Below the pieces are notes generated by a model that saw nothing but the letters and a program-made list of their open reading frames with translations, had not been told where the DNA came from and made no database searches. Below, one piece after another: positions 26,898 to 35,792 of a stretch of 64,000 bases of DNA. A program made the translations under genes and the position numbers. This DNA is from DATKPE01 sp035524335 (GTDB taxonomy: Bacteria; Bacteroidota; Ignavibacteria; UBA10030; SZUA-254), in contig DATKPE010000023.1 in the NCBI GenBank assembly GCA_035524335.1, forward strand, positions 1 to 64,000. The letters are read 5' to 3'. How positions within the stretch are numbered: position 1 is the first letter of the stretch; every line of letters begins with the position of its first letter.

Positions 26898-27665
26898 TCA
26901 GAGCACCCTCACAAGATCAAGGATGTTGTTTTCAAATCCGTTCAGCAGGTTCCTGAACGCCACGCCGATCAGCGGCATCGATCCGGCCAGCACAAGGAGA
27001 CCGACGCCGATCTTGAGCGGAAAACTGAGGCTGAAGATGTTCATCTGGGGCATCACCCGCGCGAGAATCGAGAGCGCCACATTGGTGAGAAAACCGGCGA
27101 CCATCACCGGCGCCGCGATCTTGACGGCGACGACGAAGACCATGCCGGTCAGGTTGATCAACGCCCCGGCCATCCGGCCCGAAAAAGCAAAGTGTCCCGG
27201 CGGAACCACCCTGTAACTGAACTGGATGGCCTCCAGTACGAAGTGATGCCCGTTCACCGAGAGGAACACGAGCATCGCAAGAAGGTAGAGCATGTCGCCG
27301 AGGAGCGGCGTCTGCTGGGCATTGTCCGGGTCGTACGCCTGGGCCATCGAAAGCCCCATGTCGAATCCGATGATCTCCCCCGCGTACCGCATGCCGGCAA
27401 ACAGGAGGCCGAGCGCGAAGCCGATGGTCACCCCGATCAGGAGCTCCTGCAGGACCAGAATCACCACCGGAAGCAGGCGGACGTCGGGCGGCGGCGTGTT
27501 GTGTCCCACAAACGCGTAGAGGACAAATGCAAAGAAGAGGGAGAGGGCGATTTTCACTTGTACGGGGACCGCCGAGTGTCCGAAAACGGGAGCAAGCGCG
27601 ACCATCGAAATGATCCGCGCGAAGATCAGCAGAAAGAGAATGAACTGGGTGACGTAAATATCCAT
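26898..27665 (-). CDS. fliR: Flagellar export gate protein FliR
   Basis: The product has 255 residues with about six membrane helices. The FliR motifs are present: FARIISMVALAPVFGHSAVP near the N-terminus, GLLFAGMRYAGEIIGFDMGLS in the middle, and FSLSFPLKIGVGLLVL. It forms the FliP5Q4R1 gate in the MS ring. It is 2 bases from fliQ. Confidence 0.94.
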   Translation of the reverse strand: MDIYVTQFILFLLIFARIISMVALAPVFGHSAVPVQVKIALSLFFAFVLYAFVGHNTPPPDVRLLPVVILVLQELLIGVTIGFALGLLFAGMRYAGEIIGFDMGLSMAQAYDPDNAQQTPLLGDMLYLLAMLVFLSVNGHHFVLEAIQFSYRVVPPGHFAFSGRMAGALINLTGMVFVVAVKIAAPVMVAGFLTNVALSILARVMPQMNIFSLSFPLKIGVGLLVLAGSMPLIGVAFRNLLNGFENNILDLVRVL

Positions 27666-27667
27666 CG

Positions 27668-27937
27668 TTATTTTCCGATCTCCGGGATCTGAGCGAAAAT
27701 ATTCTGGGTAAAGGAGACAAGCACGTCGATCATCCAGGGAAGCAGGAGAATGATCACGATTGCCGTCACGAGGAGTTTCGGAACGAACGTCAGCGTGAAT
27801 TCCTGGATCGATGTAGCGGCCTGAAATACCGAGATGACAAGCCCGACGAGGAGCGACAGCACCAGCACCGGCCCCGACAGGAGCAGGATCGTGAAAAACG
27901 CCTCCCGGAACAGGTGCACTATGTATTCTTCACTCAT
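27668..27937 (-). CDS. fliQ: Flagellar export gate protein FliQ
   Basis: The 89-residue protein has two membrane helices with the family motif GLVISVFQAATSIQEFTLTF. It is a subunit of the export gate with FliP and FliR, whose genes flank it (16 bases from fliP, 2 bases from fliR). Length and motifs are exactly those of the family. Confidence 0.94.
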   Translation of the reverse strand: MSEEYIVHLFREAFFTILLLSGPVLVLSLLVGLVISVFQAATSIQEFTLTFVPKLLVTAIVIILLLPWMIDVLVSFTQNIFAQIPEIGK

Positions 27938-27953
27938 TCGGTCCGCTCCGCTG

Positions 27954-28703
27954 TCATTTGAAACTGCTTACCACAGAGCCCACAATAAGATGCCATCCAT
28001 CCACCAGTATGAAGAGCAGGATTTTGAACGGCAGGGAGATCATCACCGGCGGAAGCATCATCATTCCCATCGACATGAGGATGCTCGAGACCACCATGTC
28101 GACGATCAGAAAGGGAATGAAGAGCATGAAACCGATCTGGAATCCCTGGCGCAGTTCTCCGATTGCGAACGCCGGCACCAGAACATACGTCGGCACGTCG
28201 GCGCGGTTCTTCGGTTTCTCGATGTTCGCCATTTTCATGAACAGTGCGATATCGTCCTCCCGCGCCTGGCGGAACATGAAATCCCTCAACGGCTCGACAC
28301 CCCTGTCGTACGCCTGCTCGAGCGTGATCTGATTGTTCATGTACGGCTTCAATCCCACCTCATTGATCTTGTTCCAGACGGGCGCCATGACAAAAAAGGT
28401 CAGAAACAGCGCCAGGCCGACCAGAATCTGGGATGGCGGCATCTGCGGCGTTCCCATCGCCTGTTTCAGAAAATGGAAGACCACGATGATCCTCGTGAAG
28501 GCCGTGGTCAGAATCAGAATCGCCGGCGCCAGGGATAAAACGGTCATCAGGAAGAGAATCTGCAGTGTTACCGCAACATCCTCGGGTTTCGCGCTTTTCC
28601 CCACCTCCATCGACAGCTTCGGGAACGGCATCGCCTGCTGTGCGGTCCCGACTGCCGGGACCAGAAGAAGCAGAATCAGTATGAGGGGCAGATATCTGGT
28701 CAT
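27954..28703 (-). CDS. fliP: Flagellar export gate protein FliP
   Basis: The product has 249 residues and starts with a cleavable signal peptide, as FliP does (LILILLLLVPAVGTAQQ). Motifs are APAILILTTAFTRIIVVFHFL, GLALFLTFFVMAP and IPFLIVDMVVSSILMSMGMMMLPP. The start overlaps the fliO stop by 4 bases, so FliO, which helps FliP assemble, is coupled to it. Confidence 0.95.
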   Translation of the reverse strand: MTRYLPLILILLLLVPAVGTAQQAMPFPKLSMEVGKSAKPEDVAVTLQILFLMTVLSLAPAILILTTAFTRIIVVFHFLKQAMGTPQMPPSQILVGLALFLTFFVMAPVWNKINEVGLKPYMNNQITLEQAYDRGVEPLRDFMFRQAREDDIALFMKMANIEKPKNRADVPTYVLVPAFAIGELRQGFQIGFMLFIPFLIVDMVVSSILMSMGMMMLPPVMISLPFKILLFILVDGWHLIVGSVVSSFK

Positions 28704-29152
28704 TCCCGCCCTTCCGCACCGTCCGGGACGGCCTCTTTTTTTCTCCCGAGGGCGCCGAGCAGAACGGCATGAAATGACTGCTGAAGATTGAGGCCGAACG
28801 GGACCCCTCCCCGGAAACCGGCCGTCTGCTTCACCGAGCTCCAGAATGATGCGCCGGAGGCCTCCTCCTTCCGACCGGAGACCTGCCGGAGCGTCTCCGC
28901 ATCCCCTATTTCCGTCAACCGTTCCATGCCGGCTTCGGTGACGCCAAGCACCAGAATTCTGTCCGCCACCCGGACCACGAAGATCGAGCGTTTCGGCTGG
29001 AGCATCCTATGGCCGAGGACATCGATCGCGACTGCGGAGGAATTCACCTGCCGGCGGCCATAGACCGTCTTCTTCATGATCCACACGACGGCGATCATCA
29101 GGCCGAGGACCGCCGCAAGCGAGAACATCGTTTTAACGAGCACCCATTCCAT
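28700..29152 (-). CDS. fliO: FliO-like export gate assembly protein
   Basis: The 150-residue protein has one N-terminal membrane helix (LAAVLGLMIAVVWIM), a short beta-rich cytoplasmic domain typical of FliO (VLGHRMLQPKRSIFVVRVADRILVLGV), and a variable C-terminus. FliO is poorly conserved; the call rests on this domain and on the position between fliN and fliP. It overlaps fliP by 4 bases. Confidence 0.82.
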   Translation of the reverse strand: MEWVLVKTMFSLAAVLGLMIAVVWIMKKTVYGRRQVNSSAVAIDVLGHRMLQPKRSIFVVRVADRILVLGVTEAGMERLTEIGDAETLRQVSGRKEEASGASFWSSVKQTAGFRGGVPFGLNLQQSFHAVLLGALGRKKEAVPDGAEGRE

Positions 29153-29155
29153 CGG

Positions 29156-29548
29156 TCATTCTTCCAGGTTTCTGACCCGTTCCGATCGTTCGACGAGGGT
29201 CGTGATCCGGACGGCGAAGTGATCGTCGACGACGACGACTTCCCCCTCCGCCATCTTCTTGCCGTTGACGAGGATATCGACCGGCTCCCCCGCGGCCTTG
29301 TCGAATTCAACCAGCGATCCTTTCTGCAGCTCAAGGATATCCTTGATCAGCATGTTCGTCTTCCCGAGCTCGATGGCGACGGGGAGATTGATGTCGAGCA
29401 GGAGGTCGATATTCTTCTCCTTTTCACCGGAGGGTGTGCTTTCGAGCGACTGGAATTCCGCAGGCTGTACATCGGCTGTCGCTGTTTTTCCGCCGGCTTC
29501 CGCCGGAGGGGCCGGGGTCTGATCGGCAGAAGCGGTAATCTCATCCAT
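29156..29548 (-). CDS. fliN: Flagellar motor switch protein FliN
   Basis: The product has 130 residues. The first about 50 are Pro/Ala-rich and unconserved. The C-terminal SpoA domain is clear: LLLDINLPVAIELGKTNMLIKDILEL, then GEPVDILVNGKKMAEGEVVVVDDHFAVRI. It builds the lower part of the C ring with FliM. No FliY or CheC-type phosphatase domain is fused to it. Confidence 0.94.
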   Translation of the reverse strand: MDEITASADQTPAPPAEAGGKTATADVQPAEFQSLESTPSGEKEKNIDLLLDINLPVAIELGKTNMLIKDILELQKGSLVEFDKAAGEPVDILVNGKKMAEGEVVVVDDHFAVRITTLVERSERVRNLEE

Positions 29549-29551
29549 GAC

Positions 29552-30523
29552 TCAGTCACTGTCCTTTCTGTCGTTGATCGTACGTGTCACCTTGATTGCG
29601 AGGCGCCGGTTGGAAATTCCGGGCCTGCCCCAGAACCGGGGCTTTCCGTCGAGAAAAACCTGGAACTCTCCGCTGACCGGTCTGTTTGTCCGTATCACAT
29701 CGCCCGGCTCAAGATCAAGAAATTCCTGCATCGTGATGGAGGAGTTCCCCAGAATGCATGTCGCGGCGATCGTCGTCTGCTCCAGCCGATTGAGGATTCC
29801 CTCGTTCTTCGTCTCCCGCACCTTTTCCTGTTCATCCGCGAGTTGTCCGCCAAGCTGTTCCAGCCGCTCCTCGACCGCCGTCGCGGGATAGCAGATCTTG
29901 AGGAAAAACGACTGCCCGAAGAGCGTCACGGTGAAGGCGACTACCAGGATCACTTCATTGGGTGATATCGACTGGACCGAGTTGATATCGGCGATGTTCC
30001 CTTCGGAACGGAAACCCGCCTGCGGACCGGCATGCCAGACCCCGCTCAGCCGTTCAAGACAATCCTGCACCAGGCCCTTTGTCACGGTCAGCTCGAGGCG
30101 CGTGATCCTCCGCGGCTTGATCTCCCCCTCGTCGATCCCGCCCAGCATCCGCGAGACGAGACCGATCACAAGACGCGAGTCCATCTCGAAGATCCCCGTG
30201 CCGCGGGCTTCTCCGAAACGGAACGAGTAGAGGCAGGTATCGTTCGACACCGTGGGAACATACTGGAGAAAATACTGCTGTCCCACAGAATCAAGCGATA
30301 CACTGATATTCTGGCGGAGTCTGGCCGAGAGATCCGCTGCCAGGGCATCCGCATACTTCCGGTGGAGCGATTCCACAAGTCTGAGGTTGGCCTCATAGAA
30401 ATGGCGCGCTTCGCGGAAATCGAAGAGCGCCACCTGCCGCCCGGCATCCTTCCGGCGGGCGCCGGCCTCTTTTCTGCCCGCCCGGCTCGCCGCCGCCGGC
30501 GCATTATGGGTGAGATCGTGCAT
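29552..30523 (-). CDS. fliM: Flagellar motor switch protein FliM lacking the CheY-binding N-terminus
   Basis: The product has 323 residues. The middle domain (ADLSARLRQNISVSLDSV, MDSRLVIGLVSRMLGG) and the C-terminal SpoA domain (LEPGDVIRTNRPVSGEFQVFLDGKPRFWGRPG) identify FliM. The usual N-terminal LSQxEIDALL peptide, which binds phosphorylated CheY, is missing: the first 35 residues are Ala/Arg/Lys-rich, and the in-frame sequence before the ATG does not contain it either. The family's GGxG motif appears as GGID. It may respond to another regulator or be locked in one rotation sense. It lies between fliL and fliN. Confidence 0.92.
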   Translation of the reverse strand: MHDLTHNAPAAASRAGRKEAGARRKDAGRQVALFDFREARHFYEANLRLVESLHRKYADALAADLSARLRQNISVSLDSVGQQYFLQYVPTVSNDTCLYSFRFGEARGTGIFEMDSRLVIGLVSRMLGGIDEGEIKPRRITRLELTVTKGLVQDCLERLSGVWHAGPQAGFRSEGNIADINSVQSISPNEVILVVAFTVTLFGQSFFLKICYPATAVEERLEQLGGQLADEQEKVRETKNEGILNRLEQTTIAATCILGNSSITMQEFLDLEPGDVIRTNRPVSGEFQVFLDGKPRFWGRPGISNRRLAIKVTRTINDRKDSD

Positions 30524-30537
30524 ACGGCACGCGATTC

Positions 30538-31068
30538 CTATTGGATGATGAACTTGCTGAAATAGACATTCCGGAGCTGATCGTCCGGGACCATTTTTTT
30601 GACCTGATCGGCGATTTCCTTTCTCAGGTTTTTCCTTTTCTGACCGTCGACAAGCTCGTCCAGTTCCTTTCCGGAAAGAATCGAATTGAGGATGTCCCGC
30701 ACCTGAACGTCTTTTTTCTCCAGTTCCGCTTTCGCCGCCGGGGACGCGACTTCGATCCCGATCGTTGTGAGGAGAAACCTGGTTCCCTTCGTGCCGGCCG
30801 GATTCACGATCAGGTCTTTAACGACGTAAATCTGCGATTCCGGTTCGGGCTCGGGCTTGGCTTCCTCCTGGACCGTACCGCCCGAATGACGGACGGAGGC
30901 CGGGTAGAGAATTTTTGCGGTGAGAAAATAGACGGCCGCCGCCTGAACCAGAAAAATCGGAATGCCGAACATCAGGATTTTTTTCTGCAGGGACGACTTC
31001 GTCGGCGCCGGCGGTGCGGCATCGGTCTTTGCCTTCGGATCTTCGGATGCTGACGCTTCTTTTGCCAT
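30538..31068 (-). CDS. fliL: Flagellar basal-body protein FliL
   Basis: The product has 176 residues: a cytoplasmic Lys/Pro-rich start, one membrane helix (ILMFGIPIFLVQAAAVYFL), a Glu/Pro linker, and the periplasmic FliL domain (YVVKDLIVNPAGTKGTRFLLTTIGIEV, ending VYFSKFIIQ). FliL surrounds the stators. It is the first gene of the second large flagellar unit: AAGGGG precedes the ATG and a sigma-54 promoter lies about 33 bases upstream. Confidence 0.92.
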   Translation of the reverse strand: MAKEASASEDPKAKTDAAPPAPTKSSLQKKILMFGIPIFLVQAAAVYFLTAKILYPASVRHSGGTVQEEAKPEPEPESQIYVVKDLIVNPAGTKGTRFLLTTIGIEVASPAAKAELEKKDVQVRDILNSILSGKELDELVDGQKRKNLRKEIADQVKKMVPDDQLRNVYFSKFIIQ

Positions 31069-31100
31069 AATTCCCCTTAATTTCTTCCGGAGGAACTTTT

Positions 31101-31117
31101 ACAAACAACGTGCCACG
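31101..31117 (-). promoter_or_regulatory. Sigma-54 promoter of the fliL unit
   Basis: On the minus strand GTGGCAC, 5 bases, TTGT fits the -24/-12 consensus (TGGCAC-N5-TTGC) with exact spacing and one mismatch. It lies about 33 bases before the fliL ATG and downstream of the flgE terminator, where an independent promoter is expected. An NtrC-type activator is encoded at 42419-43888. Confidence 0.8.
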
Positions 31118-31252
31118 GCAAAGACGGCGAAACCGGATTCTAATCGCCGATTTTGGGCGAAATTAGGCTGTTTTGTAAAGTGCCGTCGGGCGACCGGGAG
31201 GAGGGCTGGTTAATATGGTTCAGATGGCGAACCTTGTCCACCGATCCTGGCT

Positions 31253-31289
31253 AAAAACGGCAGGCAGCCCCGGTGGGGGGCCGCCTGCC
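31253..31289 (-). terminator. Rho-independent terminator after flgE
   Basis: On the minus strand a GC-rich hairpin (GGCAGGC/GCCTGCC outer stem, GCCCC/GGGGC inner stem) is followed by TTTTT. It lies 12 bases after the flgE stop and separates the basal-body/hook unit from the fliL unit. Confidence 0.85.
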
Positions 31290-31300
31290 ATGGAGAGATG

Positions 31301-32563
31301 CTACCGCTTCAGGTTCACCACGTCGTTGAGGAATTCGTCGCTGGTGGTGATGACCTTGGCATTCGCCTGGAATCCGCGCTGTGCCATGATCATTTCGGTG
31401 AACTCATCCGCCAGGTCGACGTTCGACTGCTCGAGACCTCCGGGGACGATCTTGGAATTTGATGCATCCGCGGGAGAGTTGATGACCGGAAGGCCGGAAT
31501 TTCCCGTCACGTCGTAGAGGTTGTCCCCGGTCCGGAGAAGACCCTGCGGATTATTGAATTCCGCAATCATCACCTGCCCGAGGGTCTGGACTGTGCCGTT
31601 CGAGAAATTTCCCTGAATCTGACCGTTCTGATCGATCGAGATGCCGTTCAGCGAACCGGACGCATAGCCGTCCTGCTCCCGCGGTGAAACGTTCGAAGCC
31701 CCCTGTGTCTGCGTTATCCCCGAAAACACGCCCGCCGATCCCGTATCGAGCGCGACAGACATGGCCGCCGCGCCGTTTCCGGGGCTGATGGCGAGCGACG
31801 TACCGCTGTCGTAGGTGAACGACTGCATCGTTCCGTCGGCATTGAAGGTCACCGTTCCGCTTCCGCCCGCCGTAATCGACGACGGCGACGGCACATCCGC
31901 CGTCCATGTCCACTGATTCGCCGTCGCGCTTTTTGTGAAGGTGACCGTGAGAGTGTGCTGATTGCCGAGCGAATCGTAGACCGTCACCGAAGAGCTGGCC
32001 TGATCCCCCGTGTTCGCCGAGGAGTCGAGGTTGCCGGAAAATTTGATGTCGCTGGTCGCCTTTGCCGCCGACCGGGTATCGAGCGCGATCTTCAGATCCT
32101 GAAGCTGTGTGCCCGCAGGGATTGTGCCGTTTGCGTCGGCCAGCTTGCCCTGCACGATCGCCCCTGTGCTTCCGTTCACCAGGTCGCCGTTCGCATCAAA
32201 GCTGAAGCTCCCGTCACGCGTATAATACTGTTTGCCGTCCTGCTTGACGATGAAGAACCCGTTCCCCTGGATGGCAAGATCTGTCGAATTACCCGTTGTT
32301 TCGATGTTTCCCTGTGAAAAAAGCATGCTGACCGAACCGGTCGCCATGCCGAGGCCGACCTGTATCGGGTCCGATCCTCCGTTCCCGTCGGTCGGCTGTG
32401 TCCCCCCCTCCAGCGTCTGCGAAAACATCTCATCGAACGTGACCCTGCTCGCCTTGAAACCGACGGTGTTGATGTTGGCAATGTTATTGCCGATCACATC
32501 CATCATCAGCTGGTGATTCCGGAGACCGGAAACACCGGAAAAGAGTGAACGAAGAAATGACAT
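31301..32563 (-). CDS. flgE: Flagellar hook protein FlgE
   Basis: The product has 420 residues. The N-terminal rod/hook motif (MMDVIGNNIANINTVGFKASR), DLAIQGNGFFIVKQDG and YTRDGSFSFDANGDLV, a variable middle domain, and the C-terminal MIMAQRGFQANAKVITTSDE helix define FlgE. AAGGAG precedes the ATG. It is the last gene of its unit. The 71-base gap to flgD holds a TATAAT-like sequence without a clear -35. Confidence 0.95.
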   Translation of the reverse strand: MSFLRSLFSGVSGLRNHQLMMDVIGNNIANINTVGFKASRVTFDEMFSQTLEGGTQPTDGNGGSDPIQVGLGMATGSVSMLFSQGNIETTGNSTDLAIQGNGFFIVKQDGKQYYTRDGSFSFDANGDLVNGSTGAIVQGKLADANGTIPAGTQLQDLKIALDTRSAAKATSDIKFSGNLDSSANTGDQASSSVTVYDSLGNQHTLTVTFTKSATANQWTWTADVPSPSSITAGGSGTVTFNADGTMQSFTYDSGTSLAISPGNGAAAMSVALDTGSAGVFSGITQTQGASNVSPREQDGYASGSLNGISIDQNGQIQGNFSNGTVQTLGQVMIAEFNNPQGLLRTGDNLYDVTGNSGLPVINSPADASNSKIVPGGLEQSNVDLADEFTEMIMAQRGFQANAKVITTSDEFLNDVVNLKR

Positions 32564-32634
32564 GATACTGCTCCTTAATGGTTTTGAGTATGACGCATCG
32601 TGATTATATAAACTTCTTTTCCTTCAGCGATCGG

Positions 32635-33360
32635 TTACTGATCGATCTCCAGAATATCCGACAGCGACACCTCGACGCCGTTGACGACGAACACCGTTCC
32701 GTTCGCGTTGTACCGCACACTGGTCACCGGCCCGGTCAGGAACGGCGATGCCGTTATCGCGGTCCCGTCTGCGTTCTTGGCCGTCACCTTGAACGTATAT
32801 TTTCCGGAAGCCACGGTCGTCCCGGCGTCGTTTTTCCCGTCCCATGCCACGGTATTATCCCCCGAGCCGAGTCCCCCGCCGCTGATCGTCCGCACGAGCG
32901 TGCCCGAACTGTCGTAGACCTGCACCGACACGGATGCCGCATCGTTCGGCAGGTTGTACCCGAGCGTCACATCCCCGCTCCCGGTGTACTGGAACGTGTT
33001 CACGCTCGCCTTGACGTCCTTGCCGATGAACGTCGCGGCAAGTGCGTTCGTAATCGAATGGGTGAGCACGGCTGTCGCGTCCGAACTCTGGCGAAGATCC
33101 GTATCAATGTTCATCAGCTGTTCCACCGAGCTGAATTGCGCCAGCTGGGAGGCAAATTCGGTGCCGTCGACCGGGTTGAGCGGATCCTGATACCGCAGCT
33201 GCGTCACCAGCATCTGCAGAAAATCATCCTCCCCCATCACACTCCCCGACCCGGAGGTCTGTCCCGTGGAGGTGGCCGCGGAAAGTGCGGAGGTGACAGC
33301 CGACGCCGCAGATGAAGAGGCGGTCGCCGGAATCCCTACTCGCTGTATGTGTGTCGACAT
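32635..33360 (-). CDS. flgD: Hook cap / hook assembly scaffold FlgD
   Basis: The product has 241 residues. The N-terminal capping motif (EDDFLQMLVTQLRYQDPLNPVDGTEFASQLAQFSSVEQL) is diagnostic. The C-terminal half is the beta-sandwich FlgD Ig-like and Tudor-like region (VAWDGKNDAGTTVASGKYTF). It caps the growing hook. It lies between fliK and flgE, its usual position. Confidence 0.93.
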   Translation of the reverse strand: MSTHIQRVGIPATASSSAASAVTSALSAATSTGQTSGSGSVMGEDDFLQMLVTQLRYQDPLNPVDGTEFASQLAQFSSVEQLMNIDTDLRQSSDATAVLTHSITNALAATFIGKDVKASVNTFQYTGSGDVTLGYNLPNDAASVSVQVYDSSGTLVRTISGGGLGSGDNTVAWDGKNDAGTTVASGKYTFKVTAKNADGTAITASPFLTGPVTSVRYNANGTVFVVNGVEVSLSDILEIDQ

Positions 33361-33375
33361 GGCCTTCCCTTTCTC

Positions 33376-34824
33376 TTATACCGTGATTTCAAGTGTGTTA
33401 TATCCCAGTGATCGCCCCTGTCTGACTTCCTCCTCGTCCTCATTCCCCCGCCTGCCGGAACTTCCTTTCTGCCCCGTACCGGATCCGTTTCCGCGGTCCC
33501 GCCCGGAACCCGGCTCCGCGGAAAAAACATCTATCCTCCGGATATCTATGCCCCGTGCGGCCAGAGCCTCATGAAGCTGAGGCAGATTTGCCTGGACCAC
33601 CGACTTGACATCGGCGTTCGCCACATTGATCCTGGCAACCATCTTGTCGTCCTCCACCGCAATCGAGAGCTTTACCGTGCCGAGAGATTCCGGTTCCAGC
33701 ACCAGCCGCGCTTCAGTCCCCTTTTCCGATGAGCGTATGACCAGACCCTTGACGATCTGATTCACCACCGACGCGGTCATCCCGGGAGAAAGCGGTAGAT
33801 GGACGGCGGCGCTATCCGCCGCCGCACGCTCCCCCGCAACCGGTTGTCCCGGCACGGCGGCGAGCCGTACGGGCATTCCCCCCGGCTCTGAAAACCGTTC
33901 TCCTCCCGCGCGATCGTTTGTTCCCTCGTTTCCCTTCCGGAGCTGTCCGATGCGGTCTTCCGTCGCCTTCACAACTCCCGGCGCGTCTTCCGCTTCCTGC
34001 TTGCGCCCGGCATCCCGTCCGGTCCGGACGCCGTCGGACGCCGTATCTCTCCGCACTCCGGGAGAAACCGCCACTACGGCGCTCAGCCCCGCCGCCGCGT
34101 TTGCTTTGACCGGCGCCGAAGGGGGCGATGACACAATACTCTGCTGACTCGCGGGAGATTTTGCCTCCAACGCCGCATTCGGCATTACAACTGAAGCTTT
34201 TGCCTGCGATGCGGCATTCTGCGGAGCGGCGGGAGGCATTGCCTGATGCACCGGGCCCGGCGGCACGGAGTCAGGCCCCTGTGTTCTCAGAACCTGCCCG
34301 ATCACTGCCGGCGTCTTCTGGGCGTCCTGAAACGGGCGCTTCTCTCCTGAAAACGGCGCTCCTGTCAGGGGAAACTGCGCCTGCACAGGTTTCCCCCGAT
34401 CGGCCTGCGGCATTTCTCTCATCAGTGGATCAAGAACCGGTGGTGCCGACTGCTCCCGAGCGGCCGACATCGGGCCCGCCGGAACGAACGTACAGCCGGG
34501 GCCGATGAAGCTGATGGCTCCCGGGCGCCCCTGCTGTCCTGTCAGAAATGTACCGTCTGCGGCATGCTGAGTCGCGCCGTTCTGAGGGGATGCAGGAGAA
34601 GCCGACACGGTCGTGCCGGCCGGGGTTGCGTACGGCCTCTGGCCGGCCGCTAGCGGAAGCGGGACGACATCCTGACCGCCGGAATAGAGACGGAGAAGGA
34701 GAGCGACGAAGGAGGTTTGCATTTCCGAAGGATCGGCCTGATGGGGATCCCCCGTGTTCTGACTATCCTTCAGATCTCCCTTCGCAGAAGGAATCTGACC
34801 GAGAAATGGCATGATTGTCGTCAT
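33376..34824 (-). CDS. fliK: Hook-length control protein FliK
   Basis: The product has 482 residues. The first about 340 are low-complexity, rich in Ala, Pro and Gln, as expected of the secreted ruler part. The C-terminal hook-length domain is recognisable (LVLEPESLGTVKLSIAVEDDKMVARINVANADVKSVVQANLPQL, then LAARGIDI). FliK interacts with FlhB to switch export specificity. The call rests on this domain and on position before flgD. Confidence 0.88.
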   Translation of the reverse strand: MTTIMPFLGQIPSAKGDLKDSQNTGDPHQADPSEMQTSFVALLLRLYSGGQDVVPLPLAAGQRPYATPAGTTVSASPASPQNGATQHAADGTFLTGQQGRPGAISFIGPGCTFVPAGPMSAAREQSAPPVLDPLMREMPQADRGKPVQAQFPLTGAPFSGEKRPFQDAQKTPAVIGQVLRTQGPDSVPPGPVHQAMPPAAPQNAASQAKASVVMPNAALEAKSPASQQSIVSSPPSAPVKANAAAGLSAVVAVSPGVRRDTASDGVRTGRDAGRKQEAEDAPGVVKATEDRIGQLRKGNEGTNDRAGGERFSEPGGMPVRLAAVPGQPVAGERAAADSAAVHLPLSPGMTASVVNQIVKGLVIRSSEKGTEARLVLEPESLGTVKLSIAVEDDKMVARINVANADVKSVVQANLPQLHEALAARGIDIRRIDVFSAEPGSGRDRGNGSGTGQKGSSGRRGNEDEEEVRQGRSLGYNTLEITV

Positions 34825-34827
34825 CGG

Positions 34828-35340
34828 TTATTTGAAGATTTTTGCGGCACGTTCGGGTTCCAGCATCGCGAGTATTTTTCCCGCCTGTCTTTTTTTGACG
34901 AACATGATGATATTCTTGACGTCGTCGTCATCCATGTTCTTCAGTACATGAGCCGCATTTTCCGGACTCATCGACTCCAGCAGTTTCGCCTTTTCCTTAT
35001 GGAGTTTCATCTGCGTACTGTCGGGTGCCGGAGCCGGAACATTTGGTTTGATCTGCGCCTGCATCTGGGCAATGAGATCACGTGCGCTGTTCAGCTGATT
35101 CCGAAGGGATTGAACTGAATCCGCGGAAATACCGGTTGAAGCGGCAGCTGCTGCCTGTTGCCCTCCGGCCGGAGGCTTCGCCTGTGCGGCAAGGGTATCG
35201 ACCACCGCCGCCGCGCCCGGAGCGACCGCCCCCTTCCCCAGAAACAATCCCGGCTTGACCATCAGGAGGATCAGCGCCACCTGGAACAACAGCAGGAGCG
35301 ATCCTGTGAACACGGCGATGTAGAGCATTGGCGTCTTCAT
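34828..35340 (-). CDS. MotE-like periplasmic chaperone/scaffold with an MgtE_N-like domain
   Basis: The product has 170 residues: one N-terminal membrane helix (FTGSLLLLFQVALILLMV), an Ala/Pro linker, a coiled coil (SLRNQLNSARDLIAQMQAQ), and a C-terminal helical domain with SPENAAHVLKNMDDDDVKNIIMFVKKRQAGKILAMLEPERAAKIF. This layout matches the MgtE_N-domain proteins (MotE) often found between fliJ and fliK; the alphaproteobacterial MotE is reported to act on MotC folding and the stator. It starts 3 bases before fliJ's end. Confidence 0.75.
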   Translation of the reverse strand: MKTPMLYIAVFTGSLLLLFQVALILLMVKPGLFLGKGAVAPGAAAVVDTLAAQAKPPAGGQQAAAAASTGISADSVQSLRNQLNSARDLIAQMQAQIKPNVPAPAPDSTQMKLHKEKAKLLESMSPENAAHVLKNMDDDDVKNIIMFVKKRQAGKILAMLEPERAAKIFK

Positions 35341-35342
35341 GG

Positions 35343-35777
35343 CTATACGTCCGTTCTGATTCGTTGTGCGAGCATATCGATCATTCCCTGATGCTTCTTC
35401 TCCATTTCCTTCAACTCCTCCAGGGCTTTTTTCTGCTCCAGCGTCTCGACGATTTTTTTCGCCTTCGATTTCTCCACGAGCTCCTTCCGTTTGGCTTCTT
35501 CCTGCCCGGTCAGATCCGCGACCCGGACCTTCTGCCGGCTCACCTCTCTCGCGACGGTGAAAAGATACGCGCTCTCCGTCTGCAGATCACCCGCCTGCGT
35601 CCGGACCGCCTGTCCGGCGGCATCGAGCGCCTGTTCTCTTGTCTGCTCGAGCCGGCCGAGAACCTCGCTCTCCTTCATGCGGACGACCTGCGCCTGCACC
35701 AGCTCGCCCTGCGCTTTTTTCTCCAGATGCTTTTTTATCCGGAGGACCATTTGGAGTCTCGATTTTTGTTTTGACAT
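35343..35777 (-). CDS. fliJ: Flagellar export chaperone/stalk protein FliJ
   Basis: The 144-residue protein is a continuous charged coiled coil (RLQMVLRIKKHLEKKAQGELVQAQ near the start, KSKAKKIVETLEQKKALEELKEMEKKH near the end). FliJ forms the stalk in the FliI ATPase ring. An in-frame TTG at 35789 would add four residues; the ATG at 35777 is more likely. It lies directly after fliI. Confidence 0.88.
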   Translation of the reverse strand: MSKQKSRLQMVLRIKKHLEKKAQGELVQAQVVRMKESEVLGRLEQTREQALDAAGQAVRTQAGDLQTESAYLFTVAREVSRQKVRVADLTGQEEAKRKELVEKSKAKKIVETLEQKKALEELKEMEKKHQGMIDMLAQRIRTDV

Positions 35778-35792
35778 CCGCCTGCGCAATGG

